Positions 47,073 through 57,100 of a stretch of 64,000 nucleotides of DNA are shown in pieces. The position numbers were made by a program, and so were the translations under genes. Under the pieces are notes generated by a model, which was not told the origin of the DNA, did no database searches, and worked only from the letters and a program-made list of their open reading frames with translations. Within the stretch, counting starts at the first letter, position 1; each line of letters begins with the position of its first letter. Source of the stretch: Lateolabrax maculatus (taxonomy: Eukaryota; Chordata; Actinopteri; Acropomatiformes; Lateolabracidae); the NCBI GenBank assembly GCA_031216445.1, contig CM062211.1:5034001-5098000 (forward strand), given 5' to 3'.

Positions 47073-50000
47073 AACGGTCGCCACCTGGCGACCCACCTGG
47101 CTTCTCCGGGTGAGCCTGGTGAAATTCCCTCACCAGTTCTGGATCAGTGATGAAGGAGCGAGGAATCCAGGAGCGCTCCTCCGGACCGTAACCCTCCCAG
47201 TCGACCAGGTACTGGAACCCCCGCCCCCGGCGGCGCACATCCAGAAGGCGCCGAACGGAGTACACCAGGCCGCCATCAACCAGCTGGGGGGGGGTGGAGG
47301 GGGGTCGGTTGGAGGGCACAGAGGGCTGTCAGCAACAGGTTTTAATTGTGACACATGAAACACTGGGTGTACTCTGAGGGAAGATGGGAGCCTCAGTTTG
47401 ACTGCAACTGGGTTTATGACCGACTGGATTTCGAATGGACCCAGGTAGCGAGGGGATAGTTTTCTGGAGTCTGTCTTCAGGGGGATGTTTTTGGATGATA
47501 ACCAGACTTTCTGACCTTGTTTGTAAGCAGGTGCGGGGGTGCGGTGTCGGTCGGCTAGTTGACAGTTCCTTCTAGCTGAACGGAGCAGAGCGGAGCGAGC
47601 CTGCTTCCAAAGTCTGCGGCAGCGGCGAAGATGGTGTTGTATAGAAGGAACCGCAATCTCCCCTTCCTGGGCAGGAAAGAGAGGTGGCATATATCCTAGT
47701 GCACACTGGAATGGAGCCATACCTGTCGCAGAACTGGAGAGGGAGTTGTGGGCGTACTCTATCCACGCCAGATGGGTACTCCAGGACGCTGGGTTCTGGA
47801 CGGCCACACATCGTAGGGCTGCTTCAAGGTTCTGGTTAGCTCGCTCCGCCTGCCCGTTAGACTGAGGGTGAAAACCAGAGGAGAGACTGACCGACGCCCC
47901 CAGAGCTGAACAAAAGGCTTTCCAAACCTGAGAGGTGAACTGAGGTCCCCGGTCCGAAACAATGTCCAATGGGATTCCATGGAGTCTAAACACATTGGAC
48001 ACAAGTAGATCTGCAGTCTCTCGAGCGGAGGGAAGTTTGGGAAGCGCGACATAATGAACTGATTTGGAAAACCGATCCACAATAGTAAGTATGACTGTGT
48101 TACCTTGTGATGGAGGCAGCCCGGTAACAAAATCCACTGCTATGTGGGACCAGGGACGACTGGGGATCGGTAGGGGATGGAGGAGACCTGCAGGGGACGT
48201 ATGGGACGCTTTGCCGCGGGCACACACCTGGCAGGCAGCAACGAAGGCGCGCGTATCTGTGTCCATGGACGGCCACCAAAAGTGACGCTGAAGGAGCTGC
48301 ACGGTCCTGTTTGCCCCTGGGTGGCAGGCAAAACGGGAGCAATGTCCCCACTGCAGGACCTGGGACCTCACAGCATTGGGCACAAAGCGTTTGCCGGGAG
48401 GTCCGTTCCCCGGGTCAGGTTGGTCGCGGAGTGCCTCACGGATGCTGGACTCAATCTCCCATGTTAACGCTCCTACCACACGGGAGGGAGGCAGAATGGT
48501 ACCCTGACTCAAGGAGGCATCTGAAACAGAAAACTGTCTGGAGAGTGCATCAGGCTTGACATTCTTATTCCCTGGACGGTAAGTGATGGTGAAATCGAAA
48601 CGGTCAAAAAACAAGGCCCACCGGGCTTGACGGGAATTCAAACGTTTCGCAGTTTGAATGTAAGCTAGGTTTTTATGATCGGTCCATACCAAGAACGGAT
48701 GTTCTGCCCCCTCGAGCCAGTGCCTCCACTCGTCCAGGGCCAGTTTTATGGCTAACAACTCCCGATTTCCCACGTCGTAGTTGCGTTCACAGCTGGTGAG
48801 TCTGCGGGAGTAAAAGGCACAGGGATGCAGCAGGTTGTCAGACTCACCACGCTGTGAGAGGACTGCCCCTACTCCCACATCTGAGGCGTCCACCTCAACC
48901 ACGAATTGGCGCCGGGGATCAGGTTGGATGAGGATGGGAGCCGAGGTAAAGAGTCTCTTGAGGAGCTGGAACGCAGCCTCTGCCTGAGATGACCAGCGGA
49001 AGGGAACCTTGGAGGAGGTAAGTTGAGTTAAGGGGGCTGCGACAGAGCTGTAACCCTTTATAAATCTTCTGTAAAAGTTGGCAAACCCGAGGAACCTCTG
49101 CAACTCTTTCACCGAAGACGGGACCGGCCACTCTACGACAGCTCGGATCTTCTCAGGGTCTGCCATTACCTGCCCACTTTTGATGATGTAGCCCAGAAAA
49201 GTAACTGTGGCCGCGTGAAATTCACATTTCTCTGCCTTTACATACAGTCGATTCTCCAGAAGTCGCTGGAGAACCTGACGGACATGGGTCACATGCTCAT
49301 CCATGGTATGGGAGAAGATCAGGATGTCGTCTAGATAGACAAAAACAAAACGGTTAAGGAAATCTCTTAACACATCATTTATAAGGGCCTGAAAGACAGC
49401 TGGCGCGTTGGTTAGGCCAAAAGGCATCACCAGATATTCAAAGTGGCCAAGTGGAGTGTTAAACGCCGTCTTCCACTCATCTCCTTCTCGGATACGGACC
49501 AGATGGTAAGCATTCCTCAGATCTAACTTGGTGAAGATGGTAGCACCGTGGAGGGGTTCAAAGGCAGAGGAAATGAGAGGCAGAGGATATTTATTTTTCA
49601 CAGTGATCTGATTGAGGCCACGAAAGTCAATACATGGGCGAAGTGATTTGTCTTTTTTACTCACAAAAAAGAAACCCGCCCCCAGAGGGGACGTGGAGGG
49701 GCGAATAGTCCCAGCCGCTAAGGACTCGGCAATGTACTTCTCCATAGCCTCCCTCTCCGGTCGAGAGAGATTGTACAGCCGGCCCGAGGGGTACGGGGCT
49801 CCAGGAACGAGCTCAATGGCACAGTCATAGGGGCGATGAGGTGGCAGAGAGAGAGCACTTTCTTTACTGAAAACCCGGGCAAGATCCTGATAGTTTGAGG
49901 GAATGAGGGAAAGGTCAGGAGGAGATAGTACGGATTGGCTGACGCTGCCCTCTGTGGGAGGAAGGGCGGATTGCAGGCAAACTTTATGACAGTGCTCACT

Positions 50001-50425
50001 CCAATTGATTATCTTGCCTGCTGTCCAGTCAATGTGTGGGTTATGGAGAACAAGCCAGGGGTGACCGAGAACAATGGGGGCAGATGGGGAGGACAAAACT
50101 TTGAATGACAGACACTCACTGTGATTTCCTGACACCAGCAGCGGGATAGGGGTGGTTTGGTGAGTAACTCGGGAGAGAAATTTGCCATCCAATGCTCTAA
50201 CCACAATGGGGGGGTCCAAGGGTTCGGTGGAGCAACCGGCTTGCCACGCTACCGTCTCGTCAATAAAATTATCCTCAGCCCCGGAATCCACCAAGGCGGC
50301 AAGCTGAAGGGGACCCGAAGGAGTACTCAGTGATACTTGGACTGAGAAACGCTTAGTGCGGGGAGGAGAGGAGTGAATTAGGCTCGCCCGGCGCTCCTCA
50401 ACAGCGGACGAGCCTAGGCTTTTGG
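47071..50425 (-). CDS. pol: Pol polyprotein of the gypsy element (one frame break)
   Basis: Read in the -1 frame relative to gag, joined by the CCCAAAA slip site. Domains in order: aspartic protease (LAALVDSGAEDNFID; active-site DSG about 50 codons in), reverse transcriptase (LRPCIDFRGLN, TKLDLRNAYH, VFVYLDDILIF), RNase H (VVEVDASDVGVGAVLSQRG, LLAIKLALDEWRHWLEGA, VWTDHKNLAY), zinc-binding HHCC integrase N-terminus (CQVCARGK), and integrase core with D, D and E in AVDFVTGLPPS, IVSDRGPQFTS and SNGQAERANQNLE. A GPY/F-type region (LSPRYLGPFEI) follows. The long frame runs to about 47290 and would otherwise end at 47130 in unrelated residues. A C9 run at 47286-47294 shifts the frame, after which a chromodomain (YLVDWEGYGPEERSWIP) runs to the TGA at 47071-47073. 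Chromodomains direct integration to marked chromatin. Confidence 0.9.
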
Positions 50426-51439
50426 GCGTTGAGGACAGGCAGCGATGAAATGCCCCTTTTGACCACAATACAAGCACTCCTTAGCTATCATCCGCCTGTG
50501 CCGCTCCTCCGGCGTCAGATGGGTTCGACCCAGTTGCATGGGCTCGGGTTCGGGCCCTGGTCTGGGCGAGATGGGGGGTGCTTGACGAGGAGGAGGGTAC
50601 ACAGGGGATGGACGAACGGGGAACTGGACTGAGGGGATGGAAGAGCGGTGTGGCGCCGAGGGGGGATTAGATCTCTCCCTACGTCTCTCCATTAGGCGAT
50701 TATCCAATCTCACTGCCAAAGAAATGAGGGAATCTAGGGAGACTGTCTCATCCCTGGCTGCTAGTTCGTCCTTGAGCTGTTCAGAGAGCCCCCTAAAAAA
50801 AACACCTCGTAGCGCTGAATCATTCCACCCAGAACCCGCTGCTAAAATCCGAAATTCTATTGAATAATCAGCCACACTACGCGTGCCCTGCCGCAGGGAC
50901 AGAAGCTGACTAGAAGCTTCACGAGATTGTACAGAATGGTCAAAAACCTTTTTGAATTCCTCCACAAAGAGATTGTACGATCGGAAAAACACAGCAGAAC
51001 CCTCCCACAAAGCTGTAGCCCAATCTAAGGCTCGCCCACGGAGTAGGCCCACTAGGTACTGCACCTTAGACTCTTCAGAGGAATATGTATTGGATCTTTG
51101 TCCTAACACCAGGGAGCACTGAAGGAGAAAAGGCTTACACTTCAGGGGATCCCCGGCGTAGGGCTCGGGGTCTACCATGTGGGGTTCCCTAACGGAGACG
51201 GGGCTGCTGGCCTCCTCTGCAGAAGCAACAGGGATAGGGGGTAACACAGGTGGCTGAGGGAGAGTGAGTCGGGAGAGTTGAACAGTGATAGCTGAAAGTT
51301 GGTCAGTGATAGCGTTTACTTGCCCTGTGAGAGCTGCTGAGTTGCCCATGAGGCCTTCCAATAGATCATCGTGTTTCCGTAGCAGGGAATCTTGGCTGGT
51401 GACCGCGTACCGGAGAGCTTCAGCGTCTGGGAGGTCCAT
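50414..51439 (-). CDS. gag: Gag of the gypsy element
   Basis: 341 codons from the ATG at 51437-51439 (MDLPDAEALRYAV), which lies 17 bp inside the 5' LTR. A longer in-frame start within the LTR (51511) is unlikely because it would read through the primer site. Contains a coiled-coil-like N-terminal segment, a capsid-like core (DPLKCKPFLLQCSLVL .. LVGLLRGRALDWATALW .. VADYSIEFRILAAGSGW .. LRGVFFRGLSEQLKDELA) characteristic of the sushi/RTL Gag family, a Pro-rich stretch and one C-terminal zinc knuckle (CLYCGQKGHFIAAC). Ends TAG at 50414-50416, directly after the frameshift site. It forms the particle and packages RNA. Confidence 0.92.
   Translation of the reverse strand: MDLPDAEALRYAVTSQDSLLRKHDDLLEGLMGNSAALTGQVNAITDQLSAITVQLSRLTLPQPPVLPPIPVASAEEASSPVSVREPHMVDPEPYAGDPLKCKPFLLQCSLVLGQRSNTYSSEESKVQYLVGLLRGRALDWATALWEGSAVFFRSYNLFVEEFKKVFDHSVQSREASSQLLSLRQGTRSVADYSIEFRILAAGSGWNDSALRGVFFRGLSEQLKDELAARDETVSLDSLISLAVRLDNRLMERRRERSNPPSAPHRSSIPSVQFPVRPSPVYPPPRQAPPISPRPGPEPEPMQLGRTHLTPEERHRRMIAKECLYCGQKGHFIAACPQRPKA
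50420..50426 (-). promoter_or_regulatory. CCCAAAA -1 ribosomal frameshift site
   Basis: The heptamer C_CCA_AAA in the gag frame lies four codons' width before or at the gag stop (CCA AAA GCC TAG). Slipping back one base enters the pol frame exactly. It fits the X_XXY_YYZ rule, with P and A/L-site pairing preserved. Confidence 0.85.
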
Positions 51440-51443
51440 TGTG

Positions 51444-51454
51444 GCCAGATCTTT
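51444..51454 (-). promoter_or_regulatory. Self-priming primer-binding site
   Basis: Plus-strand GCCAGATCTTT here is identical to the minus-strand (transcript-sense) sequence at 51812-51802 in the 5' LTR. The transcript 5' end could therefore fold back and pair with this site over 11 nt, as known for Tf1/sushi elements. No good tRNA 3'-end match was seen. Confidence 0.75.
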
Positions 51455-51455
51455 C

Positions 51456-51979
51456 TGTGACACCGGTGGTTTAAAAGGACCAAAGAACGGACGCTGAAGA
51501 TTCACATGCACAGGGTTTATTTCAGTATAGGGGAAGGTGGGACAGACGAGCAGGGGACCAATTTGCTGGGGAAGCGGGGACTCGAGGTAGACGACGAAGG
51601 GGAGAGGGTCCAGGTGAGGAGCGGGTCCAGCGTCGCTGGGCTACGCAGGGCAGGAGGTCTGAGGATACAGGAGGAGAGGGTCAAAACGGGCCAGGAAACA
51701 TGGAGGAGCTAGGGGAGCAAAAAGAAAACACTGGAGAGTCATGCAAAAATCACGAGGGAAGCAAAAAAGGAGCCGGATAAGTTACCGCATGAAAAAACTG
51801 TAAAGATCTGGCGATGAGTGAATGCAGAGCCGGTGTATTTGAGCTGAGGTTGATGAGTGATGAGCTTCAGGTGTGCCCTGCAGTAGCTGCCAGAGTCTGG
51901 GACCCGCCCCTAGGAGGGAGGAAAAACACAAGGAGGGGAGGAGAGCAACAACAGGGGCAGCACAGACACAGATGTAACA
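51456..51979 (-). repeat. 5' LTR of the gypsy element
   Basis: 524 bp, with two mismatches to the 3' LTR. Predicted transcription start at 51812 (first base of the self-primer), with an A/T-rich CAAATAC box at about 51834-51841, 22-29 bp upstream. This makes U3 about 167 bp. Confidence 0.95.
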
Positions 51980-51984
51980 GTTAT
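51980..51984. repeat. Target-site duplication GTTAT (right)
   Basis: Partner of 46531-46535. Confidence 0.95.
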
Positions 51985-52412
51985 AAATTCCTAAAAAATG
52001 TATCCACCTGCAGTTTTATGCTCCATTGACTGACTATAGAATGGAAGAAACTCCCACCCTGAAGGATGACAACAGTATTTTGTGTATAAAATGATTAATT
52101 TCGAGACAGATTTCCATGTTTTCATTAAACTTACTGTCAGAAAGAATGGAACCTTTGCTGAGGTTTAATGAGTTATACACTTTTAGTGAACAATTACTGT
52201 GTTTAACACATCTATCAGTTAGAATCCTGTTGTACAGATAATCAATGGTTCTTCTATATTATCATTGAATCATTATGTTTCTATTTTTTTGTTAATTTAT
52301 CCTTGTTTATTACTATTGATCTGGATTTATTCAATTAAATGTTTTTTACATTCAAACAGAACCATATATATATAAACACACAGGTAACATTTTTTTAATT
52401 TGTAAATCTTTG

Positions 52413-53083
52413 TAGGTGCAAAAGTTAGTGAACCCTGAGCTGCATTACTTAAAACAGAACACTCAAAAAAGAACAACGCTGCCAGCCTCAAATTTGCCAG
52501 AAAACACACAGATGAGTCCAAAATTGAACTGTTTTGTCACAATCAAAACCGGTACATTTGACGAAAAAGTCAACACTGCATACCACCAAAAGAAACTTCT
52601 CCCAATAGTGAGGCAAGGTGGTGGGAACATTAAGATCTGGGTTTACTTTTCATCCTGGACAATCATGGAATTTCAGGAATATTTTGAAAATCCTGGAACA
52701 TAACCTCAAGCTCTCAGTTGTAAAGTTAAAACTTGAAACCGAAAATGGATCACGCAACATTATAATGACCCGAAGCATTCCAGCAAAACAACCCAGAAAC
52801 GAATGAGTAAGAATAATATTTGTGTTCTGGATTGGCCTGGTCAAAATCTGGACCTGAATCCAATTGAAATGCTGTGGCGTGACCTGAAGCGGGCAGTTCA
52901 TGCCAGATGCCCATCCAACATCACGCGATTGGCTGTATTCTGCAAGGACGGGTGGGCAAAAGTCCCCCAAAGCAGATGTGAGGGACTGATTAGTTGATAC
53001 AGAAACCGTTTGGTTGAGGTTATTGCTGTGAAAGGAGGTGCAATACCCTAGTAACTGAAGGGGTTCACATGTTTTTGCACCTA
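52413..53083 (+). pseudogene. Tc1-like transposon relic, C-D spacer
   Basis: Nearly identical to 34137-34807, with one extra stop (TTGATACAG for TTGCTACAG near 52995). Carried with the repeat unit; inactive. Confidence 0.8.
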
Positions 53084-53252
53084 TGAAATCTCAGTTGTTC
53101 TTAAATCAACCACTTTCATTAAATAAGCAATGACAATATATCATTTTCTTTAGTTTGAGTCCATTACTTAGAATATCAGTGTCATGAATTGGGCTATAGA
53201 TTAACATTTAATAAGGTTATTTTAGAATTTAGATAGTGACTCTGTAGGGTCT

Positions 53253-53793
53253 GTTGGGAAAATGAGTGTATATATATATATAGATTGATGAGAAGATGGA
53301 TATCTCTCTCATATCTCTCCGTTCAATATAAAGCTGGAGCAAGCAGCCACTTAGCTTAGCGGAAAGACTGGAAACAGGTAGCCTGGCTTGATTCAAAGGT
53401 AACAAAATTAGTCTACCAGCACTTTTAAAGCTCACTTATAAATACTTTATATCTCATCTGCACAAAGATGTAAAAACGTGTGAGAACAGCAATTTCAGAG
53501 ACTCCAGGGAGTCACTGAGCCCAACACACACAGTCCATCACTAAAAAATGTTGCTTTCACACTTTTGTTTTTGTACTGACAAATGAGATCTGATGTGTTA
53601 ATTAGTGAGTTTTAGAGGTGTTGGTGGCAGATTTTGTTACCTTTCAACAGAACCAGGCCACCTGTTTTCCTGTTTGCAGTCTTTATGGCATCAGCTTCAT
53701 GTTAATCATGCCGACAAATATGAGAGTGGTATCAATCTTCTCATCTAACTCTGAGAAGAGAGCAAATAAGTGCATTTCCCCAAATGTCTAACT
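53253..53793. repeat. Foldback element, C-D spacer
   Basis: Third spacer copy of the long inverted repeat, sharing with the B-C copy the shortened right arm. Confidence 0.7.
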
Positions 53794-54158
53794 ATTGCTT
53801 TAAAGTACAGTCTACTGGAAATATTCTCCCATAGAAAATGGTTGAAGTTCCAATTGATTCATTCAAGTTTAAAGTGTCAACTTTTTTGCTTTGACTGATG
53901 TGAGATCACAGAAAGTGTCTAAGTGCACAGATTATCTCTTCGGAAGTAGATAGTGAGCTGCTTGAGTGTCTTCAAATTTCAGCTTATTGTAATTAGAACC
54001 CCAGAGTATTTTTCATAGACAGGCTTATTATTGACTGGGTTTCAATTTGGAAGTTTCATGGAAATATTACCTTTTAATTAATCTGGTTCATCTGATTCTA
54101 TTTCAGGTAGTGATTTATTGAATCTGAATTCCCACTCCTTTCCCCCCAAAACACATAT

Positions 54159-57100
54159 CTAGCTGCCCTTTTGAGGGCATGTGTAAGACAAGATAACGTT
54201 AATCATATTCTTAATGATGGGAGGTTGTGGGTGGATGTTGTGAGGCAGGTGGTGGGCCAGAGTCATCTCCCACGCGTCCACCAGACGAACATTCAGACCT
54301 CTGAACATGGCTCTGAGCACCTTGTCACGCTGCAGCGAGTACCAGTCGCTGAACATTAGTGCCTCATTACACGTCAAAGCTCTGGGATTCCAGGTTCGGA
54401 TGACGACCAGCGTGCCTGGAGCCCTGTCGAGCAACCGGACCACCGCTCTGCGGATGCTCTGCAGACGCTGGATATAGACCTGGATTGGGGCACTGCAGAA
54501 ATGAGCCCAGATGCCAAAAACTACGACAGTGTTGGTGCCTCCGGTTAAGCCATCTAATTCATTGGCAATGTAATGCATATCGATGGTTGAAACTTTGGTA
54601 AAACTAACAATAGGAGGACCATGGAAGCGGTATGTCACCAAGATGTTGTTTGCATAGTCCAGTGCCATGAGAGGTCCAACTATCTTCGAGCTGTGCAGAT
54701 CAAACTCCTTAAGATCTAAAAGTATTACAGAGGAAACAGATTAAGTTGCAGTGTTAACCAAACCTAACTGTTGCCAGAAATCACTGTGGATCACCTACCT
54801 GGAAGTGCTTTGTTGAGGTATTCAAAAAACTGCCTGGTGGTGGAGTCTCCATACATGTGGACCACCTTTCCTTTCAGACACTGAGTGATGGCAGAGGAGG
54901 TGTTGAATTGGCGCACTGTGGTGTGACTAAGTGCTCGCCACACACCCTGGTAGTAATAACCAGAGGGTTTGGACTTCATAGTGCTGATCTCCACCTCTGG
55001 TTGACCTGAGAGGAAGTTAAACGATACGGCTGAGGTAATTTTTGTATTTTACTTATTATCAACAAATCCCATTAAAACCAAAGACCAAAACCTGTGGCAT
55101 TCAACCAATTACTACTAGTTACTACAAAAGACTTACATCTTTATTAATGTGTCACAAATACATAAATAAATAAATACCTTCCTTTTTTGGCAACACAGTG
55201 ACACTGGCAGGTCCTGAAGCCTGAATGGAGACTTTTATGTTGACGCCACTGAAGAAAAGCACAGACAATAAATATCTCTTACGGATGTCACTGGTTTCAT
55301 TTGACGCAATTGCTGTTGTGGTACCACAGTGACGTCACAGCGGTAAAAGAGGAGGCTGCACTTGATAACTGAAGAAGCTGGGTGGCAGCATAGTGCTTGA
55401 ATCCTGACGACAGTATTTTACTATATACCCCCTTTGACCACAATGCAGTCTGCAATGGCAGACTGGCGCTGTCCATATGTCCGCTGGCTGACTCCATGGG
55501 AAGTGGAGCTGTGGAACCAGACATGTGAAGGAATTTTCCTTCTTGTATGTTAAACTTCCCTCTTGTAGGTTAAAGGTAACTTAAGACAGGGTTTCACAGG
55601 TCAGGTCAACTGCCTGTCTCTGTTCGCCTGTCTCACGCTGTGTGCCTGACAAGGCCGAGTTGACTCTGGCCTCTGGTAGACCAAGGTCTGCTAGATATCT
55701 TCTTTTTTCGGGTTTAGACACAACAGGCTGGAGCCTGGTTGTTGATGCTTGATAAGAGATACTGTAGAGAGGCTATGCTGTTGCTAGGACAGCAATGGTT
55801 GACGTCTTTCCTTGTTTGGATCTGATATCCAATAGAGTCATCACACATGTCAGGCTGAGTTAGGAATAACCCTATTTGGATATAGCGGAACTTATCAGTT
55901 CTGGGAAGGGGGATAAATACTGAGCTTCTAGACACCATCTTCAGATTTGGGTAGCAGTACGCTGTGATTCACACGTGGTGTTTCCCTTTTCTCCTCGATC
56001 GAGTTTCAATAAATATTCCTGTGTAAGACATCCAGGTCTCCTGAAACTTCTTGTTAGAGTGAACCAGCTCTAAGATTTCCATCACAATTGGCGTCACGAA
56101 CAGGATTCCAATACAACAAAGACTGGTAAGTGCATTTCTTTATTTTGCCTTACCATGTCTGTATTTGACGGAATCATAAAGAATCTCCATTTTGAATTAA
56201 GAGAGTTCAGGGTCTGAGGACAAATAGAAATCAATTGAGCTAAAATTGGTGTACTTCAGAAAGACTGTGCAGGGACGTTGCCCCACAGCACTACAAAACT
56301 AAAATGTGTTAGTTTGTAGTTGGAGGTGGATTTAGAGAGAAAAGACTGTGGCGAGGAATTTACTCCACAGCACCACAAATTGGTGGTTTTCTTCCGGGGC
56401 AACTGCATGTGTATGTGTACACAAGGTGTTGACTTTCGGGGTTGCACTATCTCAATCACCCCTCTGAAGTACTATAAGTAAATAACAGAAGTATGGAGAC
56501 TCTGATGCTGCAGCAGTGTTTTATTGATATGCATGGTGGATATGATAATTGTAATGTATTTATGTATTGAACGTTTAATGCTATAGTGTGCATGCTGTAA
56601 TTATGATCGACAATCAGTCCAGAGCAGAGGCTAAAAAAAAAAAAAAGAGAGAATCCGTACTTAATTTACGTAAAATGTAAAAAAAAAAGGATAATTAAAA
56701 GTTACAGTTGCTGCGCAGCGAGTCCAGGACGGACATTTTGAGGAGGAAGATGAACGAGAAATAAACGACAGTTCATCAGCTGAACTGTCTTACCGTTAAA
56801 CTAAAACATGTATTTCGCACAGCACAATGCCTGAGTAGGTGTAGGTGTAAGATGTAAAACGCTGCATAAACCTGATGGTTTCACAACCTTAGTCACTATG
56901 GGCAAGTCATGAGCTTGCTGAGCTTGGTAGGTATACCAAGTGAGAAACTATAGATGGAGTCATAAAATGACTTAGGCAATCACCAGAGTGGCATAACAGC
57001 TGTAGAGCATAAAAAGGTAGATTTTAGACTAGCGTCTGAATAGTAAACGTTGGAGATTTATTTAGCGGGAATTTGCAGTAGCAATTTTGATGCACCGCGG

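Larger units (their letters stand above)
46536..51979 (-). mobile_element. Ty3/gypsy chromovirus-type LTR retrotransposon (sushi-like)
   Basis: A 5444-bp element on the minus strand with 524-bp LTRs, 5-bp target duplication, self-priming-type primer site, gag, pol (protease, reverse transcriptase, RNase H, integrase), chromodomain and polypurine tract. There is no env. Gag-pol sequence is of the Tf1/sushi lineage, the group from which mammalian PEG10/RTL genes were domesticated. The LTRs differ at only two positions (46822/51742 and 47003/51923), about 0.4%, so insertion is recent and later than the NXPE duplications. The single visible defect is a frame break in a C run before the chromodomain. 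Confidence 0.95.

Noticed and set aside
46894..47358. 154-codon plus-strand open frame
   Set aside because: Antisense shadow of the LTR and the chromodomain region of the gypsy element.
51440..51511. Upstream extension of gag into the LTR (start at 51511)
   Set aside because: It would translate through the LTR end and primer site; the ATG at 51439 is the sensible start for this family.
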